From NCBI GenBank assembly GCA_903820655.1, contig CAIJIA010000195.1, forward strand, positions 1 through 8,612: DNA of 8,612 nucleotides. Direction: 5' to 3'. Source of the stretch: an uncultured Chloroflexota bacterium (GTDB lineage: Bacteria > Chloroflexota > Limnocylindria > Limnocylindrales > Limnocylindraceae). Each line of letters starts with the position of its first letter. Positions within the stretch are counted from its first letter, which is position 1. Under the pieces are notes generated by a model, which was not told the DNA's origin, made no database searches, and worked only from the letters and a program-made list of their open reading frames with translations. Of the stretch, positions 1 through 6,498 are shown in pieces. The translations under genes were made by a program, and so were the position numbers.

Positions 1-148
1 CCTGGATGTAGCGGCTGGAGTTCTCTCCGATTCCGTGCCCAAAGAGGAGCTCGCCGAGCGGCTCCCCTGCGGGCTCATAGACGCGTCGGAAGAGCGTCAC
101 CCCGTCGCTCGCTGTGAAGGGGGCCAGGCTCCCCTGCTCCGTGCTCAT
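1..148 (-). CDS. Alpha/beta hydrolase, monoacylglycerol-lipase-like (N-terminal part, runs off the left edge)
   Basis: Reading leftward from an ATG at 148-146 gives 49 open codons to the window edge. The peptide has GVTLFRRVYEP near residues 16-26 and then LLFGHGIGENSSRYIQ at residues 34-49. This matches the first strands and the HG oxyanion-hole segment of the Hydrolase_4/serine aminopeptidase S33 family (monoglyceride lipase, lysophospholipase), whose members typically read HGxGEHSxRY here. An AGGA lies 8 nt upstream of the ATG as a plausible ribosome binding site. The serine nucleophile elbow, Asp and His would lie outside the window, so the function rests on the N-terminal motif alone. 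The protein probably acts in the cytoplasm on lipid or other carboxyl esters. No signal peptide is visible. The gene is divergent from fumC with 55 bp between the starts. Confidence 0.72.
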   Translation of the reverse strand, partial: MSTEQGSLAPFTASDGVTLFRRVYEPAGEPLGELLFGHGIGENSSRYIQ

Positions 149-203
149 GCGTGGGATCCTACACTTACAGGAGAGGCGCGCTGCGCCCGTATCGGAGGCG
201 GCA
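149..203. promoter_or_regulatory. Divergent intergenic region between the hydrolase and fumC
   Basis: This 55-bp gap must hold both start regions unless the promoters lie inside the flanking genes. The fumC Shine-Dalgarno GGAGG is at 194-198, 5 nt from the ATG. A loose -10-like TACACT on the plus strand is at 160-165 but has no -35 partner at 17 bp. On the minus strand TAGGAT resembles a -10 but overlaps the hydrolase ribosome binding site. The promoters are therefore not resolved; only the ribosome binding sites are convincing. Confidence 0.35.
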
Positions 204-1607
204 ATGACCAACGCAAAGAAGACGCGCACCGAGCGCGACTCGTTCGGTGAGATTGAGGTTCCGGCCGATCAGCACTGGGGCGCCCAGACGGCCCGCTCCC
301 TGCACTTCTTCGCCATCGGCAACGACCGCATGCCGCTTGAGGTGATCCACGCCCTCGCCACCATCAAGAGCGCTGCGGCGAGCGTCAACGCCGAACTCGG
401 ACTCCTCCCCGCCGATAAGGCGAAGCTCATCGTCGAGGCTGCGAACGTCGTGACCAGCGGGGGCGCCGACGGCGAGTTCCCTCTCTCTACCTGGCAGACC
501 GGCTCCGGCACCCAGAGCAACATGAATGTGAACGAGGTGATCGCCTCGATCGCCAACGAGCGCGCCACCGGAACGCGCGGCGGGAAGAGCCCGATTCACC
601 CGAATGACGACGTCAACCTCTCGCAGTCATCGAACGATGCCTTCCCCAGCGCCATTCACATTGCGGCAACGCTCGCCGTCAGCAAAACGCTCCTTCCCTC
701 ACTGCGACACCTACACGCCACCATCAGTGCAAAGGCTGACGCCTGGAGCGGCATCGTCAAGATTGGCCGAACCCATCTACAAGATGCAGTGCCACTCACC
801 CTCGGCCAAGAGTTCGGCGCGCATGCTGCAGCGCTCGCGGGCGACATCGCCCGCATCGAGGCGGCGCAGAGCGAGCTCCGCGAGATTGCACTCGGCGGCA
901 CCGCTGTTGGCACTGGCCTAAACGCCCATCCTGAGTTCGCCGAACGCGCCGCCAAGGCGATCGCAAAGCTCACCGGCGAGCCGATCGTCAGCGCGCCAAA
1001 CAAGTTCGCCGCACTTGCTGGGCAAGAGGCGACACTTGCGGCATCCGCTGCACTGCGCACCACCGCTGCAACGCTGATGAAGCTCGCCAACGATGTGCGC
1101 TGGCTCGCCTCTGGCCCGCGTGCCGGGCTCGGCGAACTGCGCATTCCCGAGAACGAGCCAGGCTCCTCGATCATGCCGGGGAAGGTGAACCCAACCCAGG
1201 CCGAGGCGCTGACAATGGTCTGCGTACAGATCTACGGGCTTGATGCGGCGATCGCCTTCGCCGCAAGCCAGGGGAACTTCCAGCTCAACGTCTTCAAGCC
1301 ACTCATTGCGCTTGACCTGCTAACGCAGATCCGTCTGCTCGGCGACGCTGCTCGCTCGTTCGCTGATCACTGCCTCGCCGGCACCGAGCCAGATGCGGCG
1401 CGCATCACCGAACTTCTCAACGATTCGCTGATGCTGGTTACGGCACTGACACCGGTGATTGGCTACGACAAGGCGGCAGAGATCGCCAAGCACGCTCACG
1501 CAAGCGGCGGAACGTTGCGGGAAACAGCGCTCAAGCTCGGCTATGTCAGCGCCGAGCAGTTCGATGCGATCGTTCGCCCTGAGAAGATGACGGGCCCGAG
1601 CCGATGA
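204..1607 (+). CDS. fumC: Fumarate hydratase, class II
   Basis: This gene encodes class II (iron-independent) fumarase, which reversibly hydrates fumarate to L-malate in the TCA cycle in the cytoplasm. The 467-residue product equals the length of E. coli FumC. Family landmarks in order: TERDSFGEIEVP at residues 8-19, WGAQTARS at about 25-32, substrate-binding GSGTQSNMNVNE at 100-111, SQSSNDAFP in the active site, GRTHLQDAVPLTLGQE with His191 (E. coli His188), and the fumarase/aspartase signature GSSIMPGKVNP at 320-330 with the catalytic SS-loop Ser321 (E. coli Ser318). The FumaraseC C-terminal segment follows. The ATG at 204 was chosen because GGAGG lies 5 nt upstream and the protein then begins at the family start. 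The frame stays open back to 114, but that part overlaps the divergent hydrolase. The stop overlaps the next start as ATGA. First gene of the plus-strand operon. Confidence 0.97.
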   Translation: MTNAKKTRTERDSFGEIEVPADQHWGAQTARSLHFFAIGNDRMPLEVIHALATIKSAAASVNAELGLLPADKAKLIVEAANVVTSGGADGEFPLSTWQTGSGTQSNMNVNEVIASIANERATGTRGGKSPIHPNDDVNLSQSSNDAFPSAIHIAATLAVSKTLLPSLRHLHATISAKADAWSGIVKIGRTHLQDAVPLTLGQEFGAHAAALAGDIARIEAAQSELREIALGGTAVGTGLNAHPEFAERAAKAIAKLTGEPIVSAPNKFAALAGQEATLAASAALRTTAATLMKLANDVRWLASGPRAGLGELRIPENEPGSSIMPGKVNPTQAEALTMVCVQIYGLDAAIAFAASQGNFQLNVFKPLIALDLLTQIRLLGDAARSFADHCLAGTEPDAARITELLNDSLMLVTALTPVIGYDKAAEIAKHAHASGGTLRETALKLGYVSAEQFDAIVRPEKMTGPSR

Positions 1608-2662
1608 GCGGACGCCTGAAGATTGGCGTCTTAACCGGTGGCGGCGACTGCCCAGGCCTGAACCCGGCGATTCGCGCCGTGGTGCACCGCGCCACCGCCG
1701 GCGGACATGAGGTCGTGGGGATCCTCGACGGCTGGAAGGGACTTGCGACCGTTGGCGCGCCACTCACGCGGCCGCTCGATCGCGCCGCCGTGCACGGCAT
1801 TCAGGCGCAGGGCGGCACGATGCTTGGCTCCAGCCGCACGAATCTCCTGAAGCGCGAGGGTGGCCTCGATGCCGCCGAGGCGAACATGCGCGCGCTCGGT
1901 CTGAACGCCCTGATCGCCATCGGTGGCGACGACACGCTCTCCGTGGCGGCAGGTCTCGCCAAGCGCGGCGCAGCAGTGAACGCGATTCCGAAGACGATGG
2001 ACAACGACGTCTGGGGTACCGAAGGGTGCCTCGGCTTTGACACGGCAGCAAACATCGTCACCGAGGCGCTCGACCGCATCGCCACCACCACCGCATCGCA
2101 TCACCGCGTCGCCGTTGTTGAGGTGATGGGTCGCGATGCAGGATGGGTCGCCGCATGGGGCGGGCTCGCCGGTGGCGCGCACGCGATTCTGATTCCCGAG
2201 GTGGAGTTCACCGCCGCAGCGCTCGACGAGCTCGTCGCCAAGTTGAAGGCGCGACGCGCAATTGGCGATGGCAGCTCCATCATCGTCGTCTCCGAAGGGG
2301 TGAAGCTCCCAGCAACGGGCTCGACAGCCACCTCAGTGCCGCTCGACGAGTTCGGTCACCCGCGACTCGACAAGGTCGCCGTTGGCGATGCGCTCGCGAC
2401 AATCCTCGAAGAGCGCACCGGGCTTGAGGTGCGCTGCACCCGCCTCGGTCACCTGCAGCGTGGCGGCGCGCCGACGGCAGCTGATCGCGTACTTGGCACA
2501 CGCTACGGCGTTGCCGCCGTCGAGGCACTCGAAGCCGGTCACCTCGGCGTGATGGTCGCGCTGAAGGGTGGCGCGATCGTCGAGGTGCCACTCACCGAGG
2601 TCGGCGGAAAGAATCGCTCCATTGATCTCAGCTACCCGCCACTCTTCCCACACTTCGACTAA
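1604..2662 (+). CDS. pfp: 6-phosphofructokinase, probably pyrophosphate-dependent
   Basis: This is a PFK-family enzyme that phosphorylates fructose 6-phosphate to fructose 1,6-bisphosphate. The 352-residue product shows the phosphoryl-donor loop GGGDCPGLN at residues 12-20, GGDDT at 107-111, PKTMDND at 129-135 with the catalytic aspartate pair, and the substrate-binding MGR at 175-177. ATP-dependent enzymes of the E. coli type have Gly at the second position after GGD (E. coli Gly104) and Gly in the PGT motif (Gly124). Here the equivalents are Asp110 and Lys130, the pair known to mark PPi use. I therefore infer a reversible, PPi-dependent enzyme (EC 2.7.1.90), although family members with this pair have occasionally shown mixed donors. 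It starts in an ATGA overlap with fumC and has no Shine-Dalgarno sequence, so translation is probably coupled. It would work in glycolysis and gluconeogenesis. Confidence 0.93.
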   Translation: MSGRLKIGVLTGGGDCPGLNPAIRAVVHRATAGGHEVVGILDGWKGLATVGAPLTRPLDRAAVHGIQAQGGTMLGSSRTNLLKREGGLDAAEANMRALGLNALIAIGGDDTLSVAAGLAKRGAAVNAIPKTMDNDVWGTEGCLGFDTAANIVTEALDRIATTTASHHRVAVVEVMGRDAGWVAAWGGLAGGAHAILIPEVEFTAAALDELVAKLKARRAIGDGSSIIVVSEGVKLPATGSTATSVPLDEFGHPRLDKVAVGDALATILEERTGLEVRCTRLGHLQRGGAPTAADRVLGTRYGVAAVEALEAGHLGVMVALKGGAIVEVPLTEVGGKNRSIDLSYPPLFPHFD

Positions 2663-2665
2663 CCG

Positions 2666-3349
2666 ATGGCCCGACTGATTCTCGTTCGTCACGCGCGCAC
2701 CGCCGAGACCGGCATCAAGTTGAGCGGCCGCATCAAGGGGATCCCCCTTAGTCCAGCGGGTCGCAAAGAGGCGGCGGCACTGGCCGAAGCGCTCAGCGCC
2801 GTGCAGATCGCCGGCATCGCATCGTCACCAATGCAGCGCTGCCTTGAGACCGCTGAGGCGGTACGTTCAATGCGCGGCCCGAGCGTGAAGTCGCGCCCCG
2901 ACATCGTGGTGGACGAGCGCCTCACCGAGGTGGAGTACGGCGACTGGTCAGGCAAAGAGCTGCGCACCCTGATGAAGGATCCACTCTGGAGCACGGTCCA
3001 GCGCCAGCCGTCCGCCATGGTCTTTCCAAACGGCGAGTCGCTCCGCGCCGCATCGGCGCGCGCCGTTGAGGCGATTCGCGAAATTGATGCACGATTCAGC
3101 GACGACGAAACCTGGCTCTGCGCCAGCCACGGCGACATCATCAAGGCGATCGTGGCCGATGCCCTCGGCACCCCGCTTGACCTCTTCCAGCGCATTGCGA
3201 TTGACCCGGCCAGCATCACGGTCATTCGCTACAGCGGCGAGCGTCCAACGGTAGTGCGCGTGAACCTCTCGGCTGAGGGTGCGGCCGCAGGTCTCGTTGA
3301 GAAGCCGAAGCGACCATCACTCCTCGGACGACTGCGCGGCGAAAACTAA
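2666..3349 (+). CDS. Histidine phosphatase superfamily protein, MSMEG_4193 type
   Basis: The 227-residue product belongs to the phosphoglycerate-mutase-like histidine phosphatase superfamily. The phosphohistidine loop is LVRHA at residues 6-10, with His9 as predicted nucleophile. RHA replaces the usual RHG. SSPMQRCLETA at 53-63 supplies Arg58, the acidic element ERLTEVEYGDW spans 84-94, and the second histidine is in ASHGD at 153-157 (His155). LSGRIKG, PLW..VQRQPSA..FPNGE and FQRIAIDPASITVIRY match the MSMEG_4193 subfamily ('probable phosphomutase'), whose substrate is unknown as far as I know. The C-terminal tail (about 205-227) is basic and looks unstructured. It starts 3 nt after the pfk stop with no Shine-Dalgarno, and its stop overlaps the next start (TAATG). 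Standard glycolytic phosphoglycerate mutase is unlikely. Membership of the three-gene set suggests it acts with the next two proteins. Confidence 0.9.
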   Translation: MARLILVRHARTAETGIKLSGRIKGIPLSPAGRKEAAALAEALSAVQIAGIASSPMQRCLETAEAVRSMRGPSVKSRPDIVVDERLTEVEYGDWSGKELRTLMKDPLWSTVQRQPSAMVFPNGESLRAASARAVEAIREIDARFSDDETWLCASHGDIIKAIVADALGTPLDLFQRIAIDPASITVIRYSGERPTVVRVNLSAEGAAAGLVEKPKRPSLLGRLRGEN

Positions 3350-3906
3350 TGGCGCGGAGGATCATCCGCTTCGACCCACCCGACCAGTTCATTGCTGGCG
3401 CCATTGGTGAACCGGGTCAACGCGTCTTTCACCTTCAGGCGATCGGCGGCGGCATCGCCGCAACGGTGGTCGTTGAGAAGAGTCAGATCGCCGTGCTCGC
3501 GCGTCGAATCGTTGAGATGCTGAAGGACCTGAGCGAGGGTGGCAGCGTGCAGCTCCCAAGTGCGCCACTCCCACTCCCACGCAAGTTGCCAGCGCTTGCT
3601 GAGCCGTTCACCGCCGAGTTCCGCGTCGGCACCATCGCGCTCGCCTGGGATCCGCTGCTCACGCGCCTGACCCTTGAATTCCGCGACGATATGAGCGTTG
3701 AGGATGCCTCCGCCCCGCCCCCGATCAACGACGCACCTGAGGGTCCAGATGTGCTGCGCGTCTCGCTCAGCGTCGCCTCCGCGTTGGAGTTCGCCGAGAA
3801 CGCCCTTCAGCTCGCCGCTGCCGGCCGACCAATCTGCCCGAACTGCGGCGTACCGCTGGACCCGCGCGGCCATCGTTGCGCACGTAAGGCCGCCCTCCTC
3901 AACTGA
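3349..3906 (+). CDS. DUF3090 family protein with C-terminal zinc-knuckle-like motif
   Basis: The 185-residue product matches the DUF3090 family, the second member of an uncharacterised actinobacterial gene trio. The N-terminus RIIRFDPPDQFIAGAIGEPGQRVFHLQA is characteristic, followed by VVEKSQIAVLARRIVEML, a predicted helix. The middle is rich in beta-type sequence (EFRVGTIALAWDP, LTLEFRD). The C-terminus reads CPNCGVPLDPRGHRC at residues 163-177, giving a CxxC-x8-HxC set (Cys163, Cys166, His175, Cys177) that could bind one zinc ion. No signal peptide or membrane segment is visible. The start ATG overlaps the preceding stop in TAATG, and the stop lies 1 nt before the next GTG, so translation is coupled on both sides. 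The function is unknown. The zinc-ribbon-like tail may mediate protein or nucleic-acid contacts; this is inference. Confidence 0.9.
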   Translation: MARRIIRFDPPDQFIAGAIGEPGQRVFHLQAIGGGIAATVVVEKSQIAVLARRIVEMLKDLSEGGSVQLPSAPLPLPRKLPALAEPFTAEFRVGTIALAWDPLLTRLTLEFRDDMSVEDASAPPPINDAPEGPDVLRVSLSVASALEFAENALQLAAAGRPICPNCGVPLDPRGHRCARKAALLN

Positions 3907-3907
3907 G

Positions 3908-4678
3908 GTGACTGACACAACGGCGAAACCAGACTGGCGCGCCGCGCTCCCCACCGCAACAGGTCTCATTGAAATTGATGAGGCAATCCGCCTGATGCGC
4001 CTCTCCCCCGACATCACCCCGCTCGGGCGCATTGCCGAAGCGAGCAACGCCAGCTTCCTCTGCGAAATCGACGGCGGACTCCAGGTGATCTACAAACCCA
4101 TCCGCGGGGAGCAGCCGCTCTGGGACTTCCCCGAGGGGAGTCTTGCGGCGCGCGAAACTGCCGCCTATCTCGTGAGCGAGGCGCTCGAGCTCGGCGTTGT
4201 TCCCCCGACAATCCTTCGCGACGGTCCCGCAGGCGAAGGGGCGGTGCAACTCTGGATCGACCATGCCGGGGTGCAGCGTGCGGTCGATCTCGTGAATGCC
4301 ACAGACGAGGGATTGCGCCGCCTCACCCTCTTCGACGCAATCGTGAACAACGGAGACCGAAAGGGTGGGCACATCCTCCCCCTCCCTGACGGCCGCATCC
4401 TTGGCGTTGACCACGGCGTGACCTTCGCCGCTGAACCGAAGTTGCGCACCGTGTTGTGGGCGTGGCGCAGCAAGGCGTTTACCGTAGAGGAGCGTGAGAT
4501 CATTGCCGGCGGCGTTCAGGGCCTGGCCGATAACGGAGCGCTACGCGCGCAACTCGCGCCGCTCCTCGATGGCGAAGAGATTGATGCGCTAGAGGCGCGC
4601 CTCAACGATCTCGCTGCGACTGACTGCTTCCCCGAACCGAGCCCCGACTGGCCGCCACTCCCGTGGCCGCTCGTTTAA
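3908..4678 (+). CDS. SCO1664 family protein, PI3/4-kinase/HipA-like fold
   Basis: The 256-residue product is the third trio member. SCO1664-family proteins have distant similarity to phosphatidylinositol 3/4-kinases. Visible landmarks: GRIAEASNASFLCEI at residues 40-54 (nucleotide-loop region), YKPIRGEQPLWDFPEGSLAARE at 62-83 with Lys63 as the expected ATP lysine, VVPPTILRDG at 97-106, VQLWI at 113-117 (hinge), LFDAIVNNGDRKGGHILP at 141-158 as the catalytic loop with Asp150, and GVDHG at 166-170 with Asp168 in the place of the kinase DFG aspartate. All expected catalytic residues are present, so an active kinase is plausible; the substrate is unknown. The GTG at 3908 was chosen because it follows the DUF3090 stop by 1 nt and leaves the conserved part intact. 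The frame is open to 3698, but that would overlap DUF3090 by about 210 bp. Last gene of the operon. Confidence 0.87.
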   Translation: MTDTTAKPDWRAALPTATGLIEIDEAIRLMRLSPDITPLGRIAEASNASFLCEIDGGLQVIYKPIRGEQPLWDFPEGSLAARETAAYLVSEALELGVVPPTILRDGPAGEGAVQLWIDHAGVQRAVDLVNATDEGLRRLTLFDAIVNNGDRKGGHILPLPDGRILGVDHGVTFAAEPKLRTVLWAWRSKAFTVEEREIIAGGVQGLADNGALRAQLAPLLDGEEIDALEARLNDLAATDCFPEPSPDWPPLPWPLV

Positions 4679-4683
4679 GAGCG
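4668..4683. terminator. Short hairpin at the convergent operon junction
   Basis: CGCTC at 4668-4672 and GAGCG at 4679-4683 form a perfect 5-bp stem with a 6-nt loop that contains the plus-strand TAA. It lies at or just past the stop codons of both converging operons (4678 and 4689). Neither strand has a T tract after it, so it is at best a weak bidirectional terminator or a 3'-end stabilising structure. Confidence 0.25.
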
Positions 4684-4688
4684 ACTGA

Positions 4689-5717
4689 TTACGGGAGTAG
4701 CGACTCGTCGACGATTTCGCTCGCCTTCAGTCCGTCGAGCACCTGCTGACCAGGGATCGAGCGCATGAAGCTGATCGACGTCTCCCAGCCCTCAACGCTA
4801 ATCGCCCCGTAGCCGGCGCTCTCTTGCAGTGGGCCCGCCCACACGCCGACCGTTGCCTTCATCACGGCGAGTGAGTTGGCGCGAGCCGCAGGAGTTGCTG
4901 CGACCTCCGGAACAACCTTCGCTGCAGCGTCAACACCGAGCTCTGGGTTCGCCGCAATCTGCCGCATCGCCTCGAGCGTTGCGGCAATGAAGGCGCGAAT
5001 TGCGTCACGCTTAGCCGCGATGGTGTCTGGCGAAGAGATGAGCCCAGGTCCCGCAAATGGAGCTGCGGAGGAGGCGTAGAAGACCTCGACCTCAATGCCT
5101 GCGGCTTGTGCCTGCACCAGGTCGTTGTTGGCGTACCCGGTCGTTGCGTCGGCCGCACCCGTGATCAGCGCCTGCGTCTGTCCATAATCTGGGTAGAGGT
5201 CAAGTGATACATCACCAATGCCGAGCGACGCCTCGCCGAGGATACCGAGGAGGGTCAGGTACCCCGAACCGTATTGACCAGGCGTACCAATGCGCTTTCC
5301 GGCCAAGTCGGCTGGGCTCATGATTCCTGCATCGGTTCGTGCGATCACAACATTCGGCAGCACACCGTAGATCGTTGCCAGATAGCGCACGGGAATCCCC
5401 TTCGAGACGGCGGGGATCATGCTGGTGCCATCGGCGAGGGCCAGATCAAGTCCGCCACTTCCTACAAGGCTGATCAGATCGGGATCGATCTGATTCTGCA
5501 GCGTCACATCAAGGCCCGCGGCGGCGTATGCGCCACTCTGCTGTGCAAGATAGAAGGGGGCGAACTGCACACCAGGGATATAGCCGAGGCCAACGGTAAG
5601 TTTCACTGCCGCCGCCGAAGCTGAAGGTGATGCTGATGGCTTAGGTGAGGCAGTTGATGTGCACCCAGCAGCAACGAGTGCCAACGAACCAAGTAGTGCA
5701 ACCAGAATCCGCTTCAT
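4689..5717 (-). CDS. ABC transporter substrate-binding lipoprotein, NMT1/THI5-like
   Basis: The 342-residue product starts with KR, a hydrophobic stretch and ALVAAGC, a lipoprotein signal with Cys19 as the predicted lipidated residue. A Ser/Pro/Ala linker follows (about 20-37). The mature domain opens VKLTVGLGYIPGVQFAPFYLAQQSGAY (38-64) and continues with LVGSGGLDLALADGTSM and GIPVRYLATIYG, the layout of the NMT1/THI5 type of periplasmic-binding-protein fold. The GYIPxVQFAPFYxA opening is most like proteins proposed to bind hydroxymethylpyrimidine (the thiamin pyrimidine moiety) rather than the nitrate or taurine binders. It would sit on the outer face of the membrane and deliver ligand to the permease. 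The ATG at 5717 was chosen for its signal peptide and an AGGGGGG 6 nt upstream; the frame is open to 5801 but would bury the signal. It lies 28 bp after the permease. Substrate assignment is tentative. Confidence 0.88.
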   Translation of the reverse strand: MKRILVALLGSLALVAAGCTSTASPKPSASPSASAAAVKLTVGLGYIPGVQFAPFYLAQQSGAYAAAGLDVTLQNQIDPDLISLVGSGGLDLALADGTSMIPAVSKGIPVRYLATIYGVLPNVVIARTDAGIMSPADLAGKRIGTPGQYGSGYLTLLGILGEASLGIGDVSLDLYPDYGQTQALITGAADATTGYANNDLVQAQAAGIEVEVFYASSAAPFAGPGLISSPDTIAAKRDAIRAFIAATLEAMRQIAANPELGVDAAAKVVPEVAATPAARANSLAVMKATVGVWAGPLQESAGYGAISVEGWETSISFMRSIPGQQVLDGLKASEIVDESLLP

Positions 5718-5738
5718 GGCTAACCCCCCTACGCTTGC

Positions 5739-5761
5739 GATCGCATCAAGCGATCTTTTTT
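5739..5761 (+). terminator. Intrinsic-terminator-like hairpin, plus-strand orientation
   Basis: GATCGC (5739-5744), a 5-nt loop, GCGATC (5750-5755) and six T residues (5756-5761) form a compact hairpin with a T tract on the plus strand. It covers the end of the permease gene, which is on the minus strand, so in this orientation it would stop antisense transcription. On the minus strand the same stem is followed by GCAAGC, not T residues. The stem is only 6 bp, so chance is possible. Confidence 0.35.
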
Positions 5762-6498
5762 GATGATACCCGCTCAATAACAAGTACGAGTCCATACGCA
5801 CTCACGCCAACGATCGCGATCTGTAACAGATCTGCAAAGAGAAGCGGTGTGTCGAAGAGTGAACCGCGCGCGAGGTTGAGCAGCACACCAAGTCCTGCCG
5901 TTCCACCAAGCCACTCGCCAACAATCGCACCAACAACGGCCAGCGTTGCAGCGACGCGTTCCCCAGCAAGGATGCCGCTGCGTGCCGCCGGAAGGCGTGC
6001 ATAGCGAAGGCTCTGCCAGCGCGATGCTCCGAGTGAGCGCATCAGCTCAAGGGTCCCGGGGTCAACATCGCGTATGGCGACAAGCGTCGAGATGGCAACA
6101 GGGAAGAGCGTGATGAGTGCGCAGACCGCGACCTTTGCCGCGAGCCCTGGCCCCAGCCAGAGCACGAGGACTGGCCCGAGGGCGAGGATCGGCGTCGATT
6201 GTGCCGCGACGAGATACGGGCTCACGACACGGCGGGCAGAGCCAGAGAGGCCGAGGGTGACGCCGATCAGGAGGCCGAGCGCTCCGCCGAGCAGGCCGCC
6301 CACCGTCACCTCGGTCACGGTGGGTACGAGATGGCGAAGCATGGTGCCGTCGGCCCACGCCTCGGCGAATCGCACCGCAATCACCGATGGTGCAGGCAAG
6401 ATGAATTGCGGCACCGCAGCGGCGCGGACGCCGAACTCCCAGACCGCAAGCAGGAGAGCGGCCACGGCGACGGGAGTGAGCTGACTCAGCCTACGCAT
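5746..6498 (-). CDS. ABC transporter permease, NitT/TauT/ThiX type
   Basis: The 250-residue product is a BPD_transp_1 inner-membrane permease of the SsuC/TauC/ThiX class. A first membrane segment lies at about residues 8-29, followed by FILPAPSVIAVRFAEAW typical of this class. Further hydrophobic segments lie near 63-84, 98-117, 120-142, 182-200 and 222-242. The EAA loop that docks on the ATPase is ELMRSLGASRWQSLRYARLPAARSGILAG at 151-179, with the invariant Gly157. The ATG at 6498 overlaps the ATPase stop by 8 nt (ATGCGTAG); the frame is open upstream to 6627 only because it runs antiphase to the ATPase gene. It ends 28 bp before the binding-protein gene. It forms the translocation channel for the ligand delivered by the lipoprotein. 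Confidence 0.92.
   Translation of the reverse strand: MRRLSQLTPVAVAALLLAVWEFGVRAAAVPQFILPAPSVIAVRFAEAWADGTMLRHLVPTVTEVTVGGLLGGALGLLIGVTLGLSGSARRVVSPYLVAAQSTPILALGPVLVLWLGPGLAAKVAVCALITLFPVAISTLVAIRDVDPGTLELMRSLGASRWQSLRYARLPAARSGILAGERVAATLAVVGAIVGEWLGGTAGLGVLLNLARGSLFDTPLLFADLLQIAIVGVSAYGLVLVIERVSSKKIA

Noticed and set aside
114..203. Upstream in-frame extension of fumC by 30 codons
   Set aside because: It overlaps the divergent hydrolase gene, has no homology to FumC N-termini, and the ATG at 204 has a good ribosome binding site and gives the family length.
656..1174. 172-codon open frame on the minus strand inside fumC
   Set aside because: Antisense shadow of fumC; composition is Ala/Ser/Arg with no family signature.
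3698..3907. Longer start for the SCO1664-type gene
   Set aside because: It would lie within DUF3090 in another frame, encodes low-complexity Ser/Pro/Arg-rich sequence, and the GTG at 3908 directly follows the DUF3090 stop.
3346..4047. 233-codon open frame on the minus strand opposite DUF3090 and the SCO1664-type gene
   Set aside because: Antisense to two well-supported genes, with no recognisable motif; long shadow frames are expected at this GC content.
4679..4688. Small gene or regulatory element in the convergent gap
   Set aside because: The gap is 10 bp; only a weak 5-bp hairpin touches it.
5737..5744. GCGATCGC octamer as a HIP1-like genome repeat (also near 1249-1256)
   Set aside because: Only two copies are seen in the window, not enough to claim over-representation at this GC content.
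5718..5801. Longer start for the substrate-binding protein
   Set aside because: It would put 28 polar residues before the lipoprotein signal and overlap the permease end; the ATG at 5717 has a strong Shine-Dalgarno.
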